From the NCBI GenBank assembly GCA_023663225.1, contig JAMPHU010000017.1, forward strand, positions 1-53,150: a stretch of DNA of 53,150 nt, in the 5' to 3' direction. A model generated the notes under the pieces. It was not told the origin of the DNA and did no database searches. It saw only the letters and a program-made list of their open reading frames with translations. This stretch comes from Candidatus Gastranaerophilales bacterium (lineage in GTDB: Bacteria; Bacillota; Clostridia; Lachnospirales; Lachnospiraceae). Positions 7,879-16,909 of the stretch are shown one piece after another. Numbering within the stretch: position 1 is the first letter of the stretch; each line of letters begins with the position of its first letter. The position numbers were made by a program, and so were the translations under genes.

Positions 7879-9165
7879 ATGGAAGACCGATACAGTGAGG
7901 ATGAAGATCTGCGGAGGCAGCAGAGGGCAGAGCGTTTAAACCGCATGAGGCGGGAAAAAGAAAAACGGGAAAAATTAAACCGGATCGCAAGAAAATGTGT
8001 GTTGTACGGCGGCTGTGTCTTGTGCGTGGTTGTAGGATTGTGGATCGGGAGTATACTGAGACATCGGTTCGGCGGGGAGAAAGAGATATCCGATGAGACG
8101 GAAGGTGCTTCCGTGGCTTCCGCAGAGTCGATGCAAGAGTCTTCGGAGGACGGTTCCGAGTTGCCCCAGAAGTCTTTGGCGGCTGCGGAACCGCTGTTTC
8201 CGGATCAGGAACAGGAAGGCGCAGGAAGCCTTTTTATCGGAAGTATAGACAAGGCAGAGCCTCCGCCGGAGCCTGAGCCGATCGCAGGCCCGCCGGAAAT
8301 TGTGGACGGCAAGGTGCAGGTGGGAGACGTGGAGTTTCTGGCGGCGCTTGAGGCCATCGCGAATGATTCTACGATCACGGTGGGAGATTCGGATGTGCTC
8401 AGCGACTATGCGCTGTTGATCGATGAGAGCACCAATGAGATCGTGGCTCAGAAAAACGCCCAGGCAACCATCAATCCGGCATCTATGACCAAGATTTTAA
8501 CAGTTTTGGTGGCGGCGGAGCATGTGTCAGATCTGGACGAGAAGGTCACGATCACGGTGGAGATGACAGACTATGCCTATATCAATGACTGTTCGATCGC
8601 CGGTTTTGAAGTGGGGGAGGTTGTGACAGTCAGGGATCTGTTCTATGGCACGATTCTTCCATCCGGTGCGGAGGCAGCGGCGGCGCTGGCCGAGCATGTG
8701 GCAGGCTCCAGGGAGGCGTTTGTGGAACTGATGAATGATAAACTGGAGGAACTGGGCATTTCTGATACTGCGCATTTTACCAACTGTGTGGGGATCTATG
8801 ATGAAAATCACTACTGTAAAGTCAGCGACATGGCGATCATTTTAAAGGCTGCGGTAGAGGATGACTGGTGCAGAGAGGTGTTGTCGGCGCACCGTTACAC
8901 GACCTCCGCCACGGTGGAGCATCCTGAAGGACTTACGATTTCCAACTTGTTTTTGCGCCGCATTGAAGATCATTTGACCGGCGGTGAAGTGTTGTGCGCC
9001 AAGACCGGTTTTGTGGATGAGTCCCGAAACTGTGCCGCAAGTTATTTTGTGTCGGACAGCGGTGTGCCCTATATCTGTGTGACGGCAGGCGCGCAGAGTT
9101 CTTGGAGATGTATTTACGATCATGTCGCAATGTACAGCTTGTATGCGGGAGGAGAGAAAAAATGA
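7879..9165 (+). CDS. Serine D-Ala-D-Ala carboxypeptidase (peptidase S11, DacA-like)
   Basis: A 428-residue membrane-anchored enzyme that trims D-Ala from peptidoglycan stem peptides. A highly charged cytoplasmic tail (about 39 residues, rich in Arg, Lys and Glu) precedes one membrane helix at about 40-60, then a low-complexity Ser/Glu/Pro linker to about 150. The catalytic SxxK is Ser192-Met-Thr-Lys195 and the KTG triad is at 365-367 (AKTGFVDES). The usual SxN triad appears as SGA (about 252-254) instead of SGN. An N-terminal anchor with a long linker differs from the C-terminal amphipathic anchor of classical PBP5. Its stop overlaps the next start (ATGA). Confidence 0.88.
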   Translation: MEDRYSEDEDLRRQQRAERLNRMRREKEKREKLNRIARKCVLYGGCVLCVVVGLWIGSILRHRFGGEKEISDETEGASVASAESMQESSEDGSELPQKSLAAAEPLFPDQEQEGAGSLFIGSIDKAEPPPEPEPIAGPPEIVDGKVQVGDVEFLAALEAIANDSTITVGDSDVLSDYALLIDESTNEIVAQKNAQATINPASMTKILTVLVAAEHVSDLDEKVTITVEMTDYAYINDCSIAGFEVGEVVTVRDLFYGTILPSGAEAAAALAEHVAGSREAFVELMNDKLEELGISDTAHFTNCVGIYDENHYCKVSDMAIILKAAVEDDWCREVLSAHRYTTSATVEHPEGLTISNLFLRRIEDHLTGGEVLCAKTGFVDESRNCAASYFVSDSGVPYICVTAGAQSSWRCIYDHVAMYSLYAGGEKK

Positions 9166-10280
9166 AGAAGCTGGGTTTTGGAACAATGAGACTGCCATTG
9201 TTGATCGAGGGGGATGCAAAAAGTATCGACCACGACCAGGTGTGCCGTATGGTGGATGCGTTTTTGGAGAGAGGTTTTGTGTATTTTGATACGGCCTATC
9301 CTTACCACGGAGAACTGTCGGAAGATGCGGTGAAACGCTGCCTGGTGGAGCGGTATCCCCGCGACCGCTATCTGCTTGCGGATAAAATGCCTATTCTCAG
9401 GGTGAAGGACTCGTCGGAGTACCCCATGTATTTTGAGGAACAGTTAAAACGCTGCGGCGTGGAATATTTTGACTACTATCTGCTCCATAATATCGGTAAA
9501 GAACGTTATGTCAATACGGTAAAGTACGGCGGATTTGAGTTTATGTCCAGGATGAAGGAGCAGGGTTTGGTAAAGCATATCGGTTTTTCTTATCACGATG
9601 ACGCAAAGCTCTTAGATCAGATTTTGACGGAGCATCCCGAAGTGGATTTTGTTCAGTTGCAGCTCAATTATTTGGATTGGGAAAGTCCTGTGATCCAGTC
9701 GGGAGCCTGCTACGAGACTGCCTGCCGTCACGGAAAGTCGGTCATTGTCATGGAGCCGGTAAAGGGCGGAAAACTGGCGAATCTTCCAAAAGAGGCAAGG
9801 GAGGCGTTTGACGCCGCGCATGCGACAGGTTCCCCCGCTTCTTATGCGGTTCGTTATGCGGCGTCGCTGGACAATGTCATGTTGGTCTTGAGCGGTATGA
9901 GCAATCTGGAACAGCTTTTGGACAATACCTCCTACATGCAGGATTTCAGGCCGCTTGATCGAGACGAGCAGGAAATGCTCAAGCGAATCACCGATATTTT
10001 GAATGCCGGCAACGCGATCCCCTGCACGGACTGTCGATATTGTACGGAGGAGTGTCCGAAGAATATCAATATTCCCGCTTACTTTGGGTTGTACAATATG
10101 TATCAGGTCACAGGCAGCAAGACACAGATGTATTATGACCGTCATGCAATGGGGCGGGGAAAAGCCTCGGAATGTATCAAATGCGGGAAATGTGAGCAGA
10201 TTTGCCCGCAGCATATCGGCATCCGAGAGGGGTTGGAGAAGTTTGCGGATCTCTATGAAAAGCAGGGAGAGGGAAGATGA
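9162..10280 (+). CDS. Aldo/keto reductase with C-terminal ferredoxin domain
   Basis: A 372-residue oxidoreductase of the clostridial type. The AKR barrel starts KKLGFGTMRLPLL. Its catalytic tetrad is visible as Asp43 and Tyr48 in FDTAYPYHG, Lys in LADKMP and His in LLHNIG. The C-terminal 80 residues add two 4Fe-4S motifs, CTDCRYCTEECPKNINI and CIKCGKCEQICPQHIGI. Such fusions are common in anaerobes and may couple sugar or aldehyde reduction to ferredoxin; the substrate is unknown. It is translationally coupled to the carboxypeptidase gene upstream and to the epimerase gene downstream, both by ATGA overlaps. Confidence 0.9.
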   Translation: MKKLGFGTMRLPLLIEGDAKSIDHDQVCRMVDAFLERGFVYFDTAYPYHGELSEDAVKRCLVERYPRDRYLLADKMPILRVKDSSEYPMYFEEQLKRCGVEYFDYYLLHNIGKERYVNTVKYGGFEFMSRMKEQGLVKHIGFSYHDDAKLLDQILTEHPEVDFVQLQLNYLDWESPVIQSGACYETACRHGKSVIVMEPVKGGKLANLPKEAREAFDAAHATGSPASYAVRYAASLDNVMLVLSGMSNLEQLLDNTSYMQDFRPLDRDEQEMLKRITDILNAGNAIPCTDCRYCTEECPKNINIPAYFGLYNMYQVTGSKTQMYYDRHAMGRGKASECIKCGKCEQICPQHIGIREGLEKFADLYEKQGEGR

Positions 10281-11179
10281 AGATCTTGGTGGTCGGAGGC
10301 AGCTATTTTTTGGGAAAGGCTTTTGTGGAGATGGCTGCAAAACTCCACGAGGTACATGTGGTCAATCGAGGCAGCAGACCTTTGCAAAAACCGGATGTCA
10401 GGGAGTATTTTCTGGACCGACATGACGGGAAAGCTCTGGCGGCTATCGAAGAGACACGCTTTGACGTGATCGTGGATTTCTGCGCCTATCAAAAAGGGGA
10501 TATCCGCTTTTTGACAGAGCATTTGGGCGCTTCCTTTGAACAGTATATCTTTATCAGCACTTGTGATGTGTACAGACGGGGCACGGGAACCAAGATTGGT
10601 GAGGACTCTGCGCTGGAGGATCGGGATTTCGGCGGTGAGGCAGGCGCTTATATCATCGGGAAGGCGGCGCTTGAGAGCGAGCTGCGGGAGTGCTGCCAAA
10701 GGCGGGAAGCCGCCTATACTTCCATCAGACCGGCGTTCATATATGGCCCTGATAATTATGCCCCTCGGGAAGGAATTTATTTTAAGTGGCTCACATCGGC
10801 TGGACAGATCATTCATCCGGCGGATGCCACAGGAGAATTTCAGATGGTATATGTGAGAGATGTCGCCCGGGCGGTTCTCGCCGCCTGCGGTCATCCGGAC
10901 GCCCGCGACAAGGCCTACAATCTCTGCAACGGCGAAAGTATGACCTATGATTCCTTTGCCACGCTTTTGCGCGAAGCCACGGGGACGGACTTTGAGAAGG
11001 TGAAAGTGTCTGTGCGGGATGTGATTGAAAAGGGGATCCCGCTGCCCTTTCCGCTGACTGATGAAGAGTCGGAGCATTACGACGGAGAGCGGGTGACAGA
11101 GCTGGGGGTGACGTACACCCCCATAGGGGAAGGGATGGCGGAAACCTTCCGCGCATATCTGAAAATACAGGAGGAGTGA
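10277..11179 (+). CDS. NAD-dependent epimerase/dehydratase (extended SDR)
   Basis: A 300-residue extended short-chain dehydrogenase. The Rossmann nucleotide motif is at the N-terminus (KILVVGGSYFLGKAFVE). The usual Thr/Ser is in ISTCDVY and the active-site region is AYIIGKAALE, followed by SIRPAFIYGPDNY, a segment typical of nucleotide-sugar epimerases. Its placement between an aldo/keto reductase and an arabinofuranosidase suggests sugar interconversion, but no specific substrate can be read. It overlaps the preceding gene by four bases and the next start lies within a few bases of its stop. Confidence 0.85.
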   Translation: MKILVVGGSYFLGKAFVEMAAKLHEVHVVNRGSRPLQKPDVREYFLDRHDGKALAAIEETRFDVIVDFCAYQKGDIRFLTEHLGASFEQYIFISTCDVYRRGTGTKIGEDSALEDRDFGGEAGAYIIGKAALESELRECCQRREAAYTSIRPAFIYGPDNYAPREGIYFKWLTSAGQIIHPADATGEFQMVYVRDVARAVLAACGHPDARDKAYNLCNGESMTYDSFATLLREATGTDFEKVKVSVRDVIEKGIPLPFPLTDEESEHYDGERVTELGVTYTPIGEGMAETFRAYLKIQEE

Positions 11180-11181
11180 GT

Positions 11182-13362
11182 ATGGACGCAGAGAAATTCA
11201 GCGCGCCGCCGGATCTTTTCGATGTCAGGATCACGGACGCATTTTGGGGAAGAGAACAGGAACTTGTGAGGCGGGAGGTCATTCCCTACCAGTGGGAAGC
11301 GTTGAATGACAGAGTGCCGGGTGCGGATCCCAGCTTTTGTATGCACAATTTTAAGGCAGCAGGGCGGCTGATGCGGGAGCGGCGGACGCACAAAGATTTT
11401 GTGCCGCCGGCATATACGTTTAGAGGCTTTCAAGTGCTTCCGGAGGAGGGAAAGGCGCCGGAGGAAGACAAGTTCTATGGTTTTGTGTTTCAGGACAGTG
11501 ATTTTTCCAAGTGGATCGAGGCGGTGGGATATTCTCTCATAAATTGTCCGGATGCCGCGCTTGAGCGGACTGCGGACGAGGCGATCGACATTGTGTGCGC
11601 CGCCCAGGCGCCGAACGGTTATCTCGACACGTATTATATTATCAATGGTATGGATCGCATTTTCACCAATCTGCGGGATCACCATGAGCTATATTGCTTC
11701 GGGCATCTGGTGGAGGGCGCCATATCCTATTATCAGGCGACAGGTAAGGATAAACTCCTGAAGGCAGCTCTGCGTTACGGTGATTTTGTGAATTCTGTTT
11801 TTGGACCGGAGGAGGGTCGTCTACAGGGGTATCCGGGGCATGAGATCGCGGAGATGGCTCTGGCGAGATTGTATGAGCTGACCGGAGAGAAAAAGTATTT
11901 GGATCTGGGGAAATTTTTTATTGATATGCGTGGGAGGAAACCTTATTACTTTGACTTGGAGGAAAAGGAACGGGCGGAGCACGAGGGGAGAGTCTATCGG
12001 GAGGACGCAGATCCCAACCGCTATGCTTATCATCAGGCAAACCAGCCGGTGCGGGAACAAACGGAGGCTGTCGGTCACGCGGTGCGCGCTGTCTATCTGT
12101 ACAGCGGCATGGCCGATATGGCAAGGCTGACGCGGGATCAGGAGTTATATCAGGCATGTGAGCGTCTCTGGAACAGCATTGTCAGAGAGAAGCTTTATAT
12201 CACAGGCGGGATCGGAGGGACTCATATGGGCGAGGCGTTCTCCTATCCTTACGATCTGCCAGGGGATACCGCTTATTCCGAGACTTGCGCGGCCATCGGT
12301 CTGGTTTTCTTTGCCAGAAGGATGCTGGAGCTTCAGGCAAATGCCGAGTATGGGGATGTGATGGAGCGGGCTCTCTACAATACTGTACTGGCGGGCATGG
12401 CCTTGGACGGAAAGAGTTTTTTCTATGTCAATCCTCTGGAGGTGGATCCGGTGGCCTGCGCGCAGGACGGCAGAAAGGCGCATGTGAAGCCTGTGCGGCA
12501 AAAATGGTTCGGCTGTGCCTGTTGTCCGCCGAATATCGCCCGACTTGTGAGTTCGTTGGGGGCATATATTTACACGCAAAATCCGGACATGCTGTTTGTC
12601 CATCTGTATGTGGGAAGCCGGATCACAGTAAAGACGCGAAACGGCGAGTTGGCGGCAGAATTAAAGAGTGGTTTCCCCTGGCAGGGAAAGGTCAGTATGA
12701 CCTTGCATTTGAAAAACGCACCCTTCAGGCACACGTTGGCGTTCCGCATCCCCGCCTGGTGTGACAGCGCATGTGTGGAGATTTGGCGAAAGGATCAAGA
12801 ACTGGTCAGTCTGCATATAGAGGGCGGACAACTCAAAACCACGGCGGCCAGGCTGTCACAGGAGCAGCTTGCCCAAGTGCTTGCCACAGGTCAGACGGCC
12901 CCTGAGAGCGCAGAAGAACCCAAGATGTATTTGGAGAAAGGTTATCTGTATCTGACCGGAGCGTGGCAGGACGGCGATGAGATCGCGCTGGATCTGAAAA
13001 TGGAGGTCAAGTGCCTGCAGGCGCACACAAAAGTGCGGGAAGAAATCGGGAAGGTTGCGTTTGTGAGAGGGCCGATCTGTTACTGTATGGAGGAGGCGGA
13101 CAATGGGAAGGATCTGCATTTGTGCAATGTGGATATGAGCGCGTTGCGGGATATTGCGGCGGAGCCTGACGAGACGCTGGGACATATCATGTACATATTG
13201 CGAGTGCCCGGCGAAAGACGACAGACGTCAGGGGAGGAGGCGGCGCTCTATCAGCCGTATAAGCCTCCCGTGCGGCGGAAGACTACGCTCACGCTGATTC
13301 CTTATTATGCGTGGGCCAACCGCGGCGAGGGTGAGATGCGTGTGTGGATCGCAGGGGGGTGA
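11182..13362 (+). CDS. Glycoside hydrolase family 127 (beta-L-arabinofuranosidase-like)
   Basis: A 726-residue cytoplasmic hydrolase of the GH127 (DUF1680) family, which releases beta-linked L-arabinofuranose from plant glycans. The catalytic cluster of the family, in which a Zn ion is held by Glu and three Cys, is visible: Glu367 and Cys369 in YSETCAAIG, and Cys447-Cys448 in FGCACCPPN. An all-helical barrel fills the N-terminal two thirds, and the C-terminal beta domains follow from about residue 480. There is no signal peptide, so its substrate must be imported as an oligosaccharide. I prefer ATG 11182, eight bases after AGGAGG, over GTG 11176. Xylulokinase follows, consistent with pentose use. 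Confidence 0.9.
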   Translation: MDAEKFSAPPDLFDVRITDAFWGREQELVRREVIPYQWEALNDRVPGADPSFCMHNFKAAGRLMRERRTHKDFVPPAYTFRGFQVLPEEGKAPEEDKFYGFVFQDSDFSKWIEAVGYSLINCPDAALERTADEAIDIVCAAQAPNGYLDTYYIINGMDRIFTNLRDHHELYCFGHLVEGAISYYQATGKDKLLKAALRYGDFVNSVFGPEEGRLQGYPGHEIAEMALARLYELTGEKKYLDLGKFFIDMRGRKPYYFDLEEKERAEHEGRVYREDADPNRYAYHQANQPVREQTEAVGHAVRAVYLYSGMADMARLTRDQELYQACERLWNSIVREKLYITGGIGGTHMGEAFSYPYDLPGDTAYSETCAAIGLVFFARRMLELQANAEYGDVMERALYNTVLAGMALDGKSFFYVNPLEVDPVACAQDGRKAHVKPVRQKWFGCACCPPNIARLVSSLGAYIYTQNPDMLFVHLYVGSRITVKTRNGELAAELKSGFPWQGKVSMTLHLKNAPFRHTLAFRIPAWCDSACVEIWRKDQELVSLHIEGGQLKTTAARLSQEQLAQVLATGQTAPESAEEPKMYLEKGYLYLTGAWQDGDEIALDLKMEVKCLQAHTKVREEIGKVAFVRGPICYCMEEADNGKDLHLCNVDMSALRDIAAEPDETLGHIMYILRVPGERRQTSGEEAALYQPYKPPVRRKTTLTLIPYYAWANRGEGEMRVWIAGG

Positions 13363-13434
13363 CGAATCAGGGGTGAGGCAAAGCATGAAGGATACTGTAG
13401 ACGAAGAAATATCACAATTTAAAGGAGGACATTT

Positions 13435-14904
13435 ATGTTGTATATAGGCGTTGATTTGGGAACTTCCGCGGTGAAGCTTTTGTTGATGGACAGCGAGGGG
13501 CAGATCTGTAATATCGTATCTAAGGAGTACCCTCTTTTCTTTCCGCATCCCGGATGGTCGGAGCAAAACCCACAGGACTGGTATGAGCAGACGATAGAAG
13601 GGATCAAGGAACTTTTGCAGGGCGCGGACAAAAGCCAAGTGGCAGGAATCAGCTTTGGCGGACAGATGCATGGTCTGGTGATCCTGGATGAGGAGGATCA
13701 GGTGATCCGTCCGGCTATTCTCTGGAATGACGGCAGGACTGCGGAGGAATGTGATTATCTGAACAATGTGATAGGCAGGGAAAAGCTTTCCGCGTACACG
13801 GCTAATATCGCTTTCACCGGCTTCACAGCGCCGAAGATTTTGTGGGTGAAAAAGAACGAGCCGGAGAATTTCGCCCGTATCGCAAAGATTATGCTGCCCA
13901 AAGATTATATCGCGTATCGGCTGACCGGAGTACATTGCACAGATGTGTCGGACGCTTCCGGTATGTTGCTGTTTGATGTGAAGAATCGCAGATGGTCGAA
14001 GGAGATGTGTGAGATCTGCGGCATCCGGGAGGAGCAGCTTGCCACCTGTTTTGAGAGCTATGAAAAGGTGGGAACCGTGCTTCCCCAAGTGGCAAAAGAA
14101 CTTGGAATCCCTGATGGAACAGTTGTTGCAGCAGGGGCCGGAGACAACGCTGCAGCGGCTGTTGGCACCGGCACGGTGGGAGACAATATGTGCAATATTT
14201 CTCTTGGCACCAGCGGGACCGTATTTATTTCTTCCAAGGCGTTTGGCGTAGATCAGAATAACGCGCTCCATTCCTTCGCGCACGCCGACGGCAGTTATCA
14301 TTTGATGGGTTGTATGCTCAGCGCCGCTTCCTGCAATAAATGGTGGATGGATGACATTATCGGCACAAAGGACTATGCAAAGGAGCAGGAGCAGATCAAA
14401 GGACTGGGTGAGAATCATGTGTACTTCCTGCCCTATCTGATGGGAGAGCGTTCTCCTCACAATGATCCCAACGCCAGAGGCACCTTTATTGGTATGACCA
14501 TGGATACCTCTCGGGCGGATATGACGCAGGCAGTTCTCGAAGGCGTGGCGTTTGCCCTCAGAGATTCTCTGGAGGTCGCCAAGTCTTTGGGGATCCGGCT
14601 GGAGCGCACGAAGATCTGCGGCGGCGGAGCCAAGAGTCCTCTATGGCGGCAAATTATCGCAAATGTGCTCGATCTGAAAGTGGATATCATAGAAAGTGAG
14701 GAAGGCCCCGCGTTGGGCGGCGCGATGCTGGCGGCAGTGGCCTGCGGCGAATACGCCAATGTGGAGGAGATCGCCGCAAAGGTAGTGAAGGTAGTAAAGA
14801 CGGTGGAGCCGGATCCTGATCTGGTGGAAAAGTACAATGGACGTTATGCGAAGTTTAAGGAAATCTATCCGGTGTGTAAGCCGCTCTTTGAAATGTTAGG
14901 GTGA
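13435..14904 (+). CDS. xylB: Xylulokinase (FGGY carbohydrate kinase)
   Basis: It phosphorylates D-xylulose for entry into the pentose phosphate pathway. The 489-residue protein has the N-terminal ATPase loop YIGVDLGTSAVKLLLMD, the GGQMHGLVILD and AILWNDGRT substrate segments, and the catalytic Asp in GAGDNAAAAVGTGTV, followed by the LGTSGTVF loop and GGGAKSPLWRQ in the C-terminal lobe. These are xylulokinase-type FGGY signatures. The start ATG follows AAAGGAGG. With the GH127 gene immediately upstream it would consume arabinose- or xylose-derived ketopentose; L-ribulokinase activity is less likely given the GQMHG motif. Confidence 0.92.
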   Translation: MLYIGVDLGTSAVKLLLMDSEGQICNIVSKEYPLFFPHPGWSEQNPQDWYEQTIEGIKELLQGADKSQVAGISFGGQMHGLVILDEEDQVIRPAILWNDGRTAEECDYLNNVIGREKLSAYTANIAFTGFTAPKILWVKKNEPENFARIAKIMLPKDYIAYRLTGVHCTDVSDASGMLLFDVKNRRWSKEMCEICGIREEQLATCFESYEKVGTVLPQVAKELGIPDGTVVAAGAGDNAAAAVGTGTVGDNMCNISLGTSGTVFISSKAFGVDQNNALHSFAHADGSYHLMGCMLSAASCNKWWMDDIIGTKDYAKEQEQIKGLGENHVYFLPYLMGERSPHNDPNARGTFIGMTMDTSRADMTQAVLEGVAFALRDSLEVAKSLGIRLERTKICGGGAKSPLWRQIIANVLDLKVDIIESEEGPALGGAMLAAVACGEYANVEEIAAKVVKVVKTVEPDPDLVEKYNGRYAKFKEIYPVCKPLFEMLG

Positions 14905-14911
14905 ATGTGCT

Positions 14912-16807
14912 ATGCTTTACCAAATTATGGACGGTACGGTCACGGTGGGAGGAGAGACGGTTCTTTCCCATATTGATTTTGAGGTAAAGGGCAGAGAGAA
15001 AATTGCTCTGGTGGGGCCAAACGGAGCGGGGAAGACTACTCTTTTGAGGCTGATCGCGGGCGAGCTGGAATTGGATCGGGATGACAGGCGAGTGGGATTG
15101 GGAGTGACCGCCTCCCACAAGATGACGATAGGGATCCTGCACCAAAACAGCCGCCCGGATTGGGATAAGACGGTGGAGGAGATTTTGCTGGAGGCGTGTC
15201 CGTCCCGAGAAGAATTTTCCAGAGAGCGCTATGCCTATGAGACGGAATATAACAAGCTCTTTACGGGATTCGGATTTGCCGGAGAGCAGAAAAACAGGAC
15301 GCTTTCTTCCTTTTCCGGCGGGGAACAGACCAAGATTTCCCTGATTCGCCTGCTTTTGATGAAGCCGGATATTTTGTTGCTGGACGAACCTACCAATCAC
15401 TTGGATGTCGGAACCGTGGAATGGCTGGAAGATTATCTGAAAAAATATGAAAAGGCTGTGGTGATAGTGTCGCACGACCGCTTTTTTCTGGATCAGGTGG
15501 CGGAGTGCGTCTATGAGCTGCGAAAGGGCCGCTTAAAGCGCTATGCGGGCAATTATACGGATTATCGCATACAGAAACGTAAGGATCTGGCTGTTCAGCG
15601 GAAGGCTTATGAAAGGCAGCAGGCGGAGATCAAGCGTTTGGAGGCGTTGGTGGAGCAGTTTAAAAATAAACCCAACAAGGCCAGTTTCGCGCGCTCCCGC
15701 AGGAGTATTCTGGAGCGCATGGAGCGGATTGCGAAGCCGGAGGAAGACGATGTGCATATTTTTACCGGCGAACTGGAACCCCGACTGCCCGGCAGCAAGT
15801 GGGTGATCGAGGCGGAGCGTTTGAAGATCGGATATCGGACGCCGCTTTTGGAGTTGTCGCTCAGGGTGCGTCGGGGGCAGAAGATCGGTATCATCGGGGA
15901 AAACGGGGTAGGCAAAAGCACGCTTTTGAAGACCATCGCCGGACTGGTGGAGCCTTTGGGCGGGAAGTGCGTGCTGGGCAATCATATTTTGATGGGATAT
16001 TTTGATCAGCAGACGGCGGCTCTGTCCTCCGAGAAGCAGGTTGTGGAGCATTTCCACGATCTGTTTCCCGCCATGACACAAAAACAGGTGCGCCAGATTT
16101 TGGGGGCTTATTTGTTCACAGGGAAAGCCGCCGGAAAGCGAGTGTCGGATTTGTCGGGCGGGGAGAAGGCTCGTCTGGTGCTGGCGGAGCTTTTGACGGA
16201 GAGACCCAATCTGCTCCTTTTGGACGAACCCACCAACCATATGGACATTCAGGCAAAAGAGACTTGCGAGTCCGCCTTTTTGGCTTATTCCGGGACGATC
16301 CTCTTTATCTCCCATGACCGCTATTTTATCCGCCAGGTGGCGGATGCGATTTTAGTTCTGGACGGGCGGACAGTCCTTTATTACCCTTTTGGTTATGAGC
16401 ATTATCTGCGTCACAGCGGAGGGGAGCAGGGAGAGAATTTGTCGGCGTTGATCCAGGCGGAGGATCAGGCGATGATTGCCGACTTGCGGGCCGTCCCCAA
16501 GGCGGAGCGGCATTTTTTGGGAGAAATGGGCACGGAGGAAGCTTATCTGGATTGGAAACTGCGTTTGGCCGGGGAACCGATGGAAGAGGCCAGGGAACGG
16601 GTGGAAGAGCTGTGGGAGAGTTTTAATCTGTGCCGGACAAAGCGCATGGAGGAAGAATTGCGCTGTTTTCTGAAAGCCGAAGAGGGAAGCGCGCAGGAGA
16701 GCGGTACTTTGGAGGATGAAGAACGCCTGAAGCGGGAGTTGAACGCCGCCTGGGAGCGTTGGACGGCTCGATGCCTGGAATGGTTTGAGGCGGCGGAGTT
16801 TGTGTGA
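14912..16807 (+). CDS. ABC-F family ATP-binding protein
   Basis: A 631-residue soluble protein with two ABC domains and no membrane segment, which places it in the ribosome-acting ABC-F family. Domain 1 has GPNGAGKTT, FSGGEQTK and LLLDEPTNHLD. The linker (about residues 220-300) is basic and carries the SFARSRRSILERM stretch of the P-site tRNA interaction motif. Domain 2 has GENGVGKST, LSGGEKARL and LLLDEPTNHMD. A charged C-terminal tail of about 110 residues follows. Members either adjust translation or protect ribosomes from antibiotics; the sequence alone does not decide. It starts seven bases after xylB, so it is probably cotranscribed. Confidence 0.9.
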   Translation: MLYQIMDGTVTVGGETVLSHIDFEVKGREKIALVGPNGAGKTTLLRLIAGELELDRDDRRVGLGVTASHKMTIGILHQNSRPDWDKTVEEILLEACPSREEFSRERYAYETEYNKLFTGFGFAGEQKNRTLSSFSGGEQTKISLIRLLLMKPDILLLDEPTNHLDVGTVEWLEDYLKKYEKAVVIVSHDRFFLDQVAECVYELRKGRLKRYAGNYTDYRIQKRKDLAVQRKAYERQQAEIKRLEALVEQFKNKPNKASFARSRRSILERMERIAKPEEDDVHIFTGELEPRLPGSKWVIEAERLKIGYRTPLLELSLRVRRGQKIGIIGENGVGKSTLLKTIAGLVEPLGGKCVLGNHILMGYFDQQTAALSSEKQVVEHFHDLFPAMTQKQVRQILGAYLFTGKAAGKRVSDLSGGEKARLVLAELLTERPNLLLLDEPTNHMDIQAKETCESAFLAYSGTILFISHDRYFIRQVADAILVLDGRTVLYYPFGYEHYLRHSGGEQGENLSALIQAEDQAMIADLRAVPKAERHFLGEMGTEEAYLDWKLRLAGEPMEEARERVEELWESFNLCRTKRMEEELRCFLKAEEGSAQESGTLEDEERLKRELNAAWERWTARCLEWFEAAEFV

Positions 16808-16822
16808 CGCAGTCCGCCGTCG

Positions 16823-16906
16823 GGAAGGCAGGAAAGACAGAAAGGCAGGGGAGTAGGAAGACAGGGAAGCAGGAAAGACAAAAGACAGGAAGGCAGAAAA
16901 ATGCAG
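16823..16906. repeat. Degenerate octamer tandem repeat (GGAARGCA)
   Basis: About ten imperfect tandem copies of an octamer, for example GGAAGGCA, GGAAAGACA, GAAAGGCA, GGAAGACA and GGGAAGCA, fill the gap between two convergent genes. The plus strand is almost purely purine plus C. There is no hairpin terminator in this gap, so the tract may be the only feature between the opposing transcripts. Confidence 0.65.
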
Positions 16907-16909
16907 GAA

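Noticed and set aside
13228-14460. A 410-codon open frame antisense to the GH127 and xylB genes
   Set aside because: It spans two well-supported genes on the other strand and its translation shows no family features.
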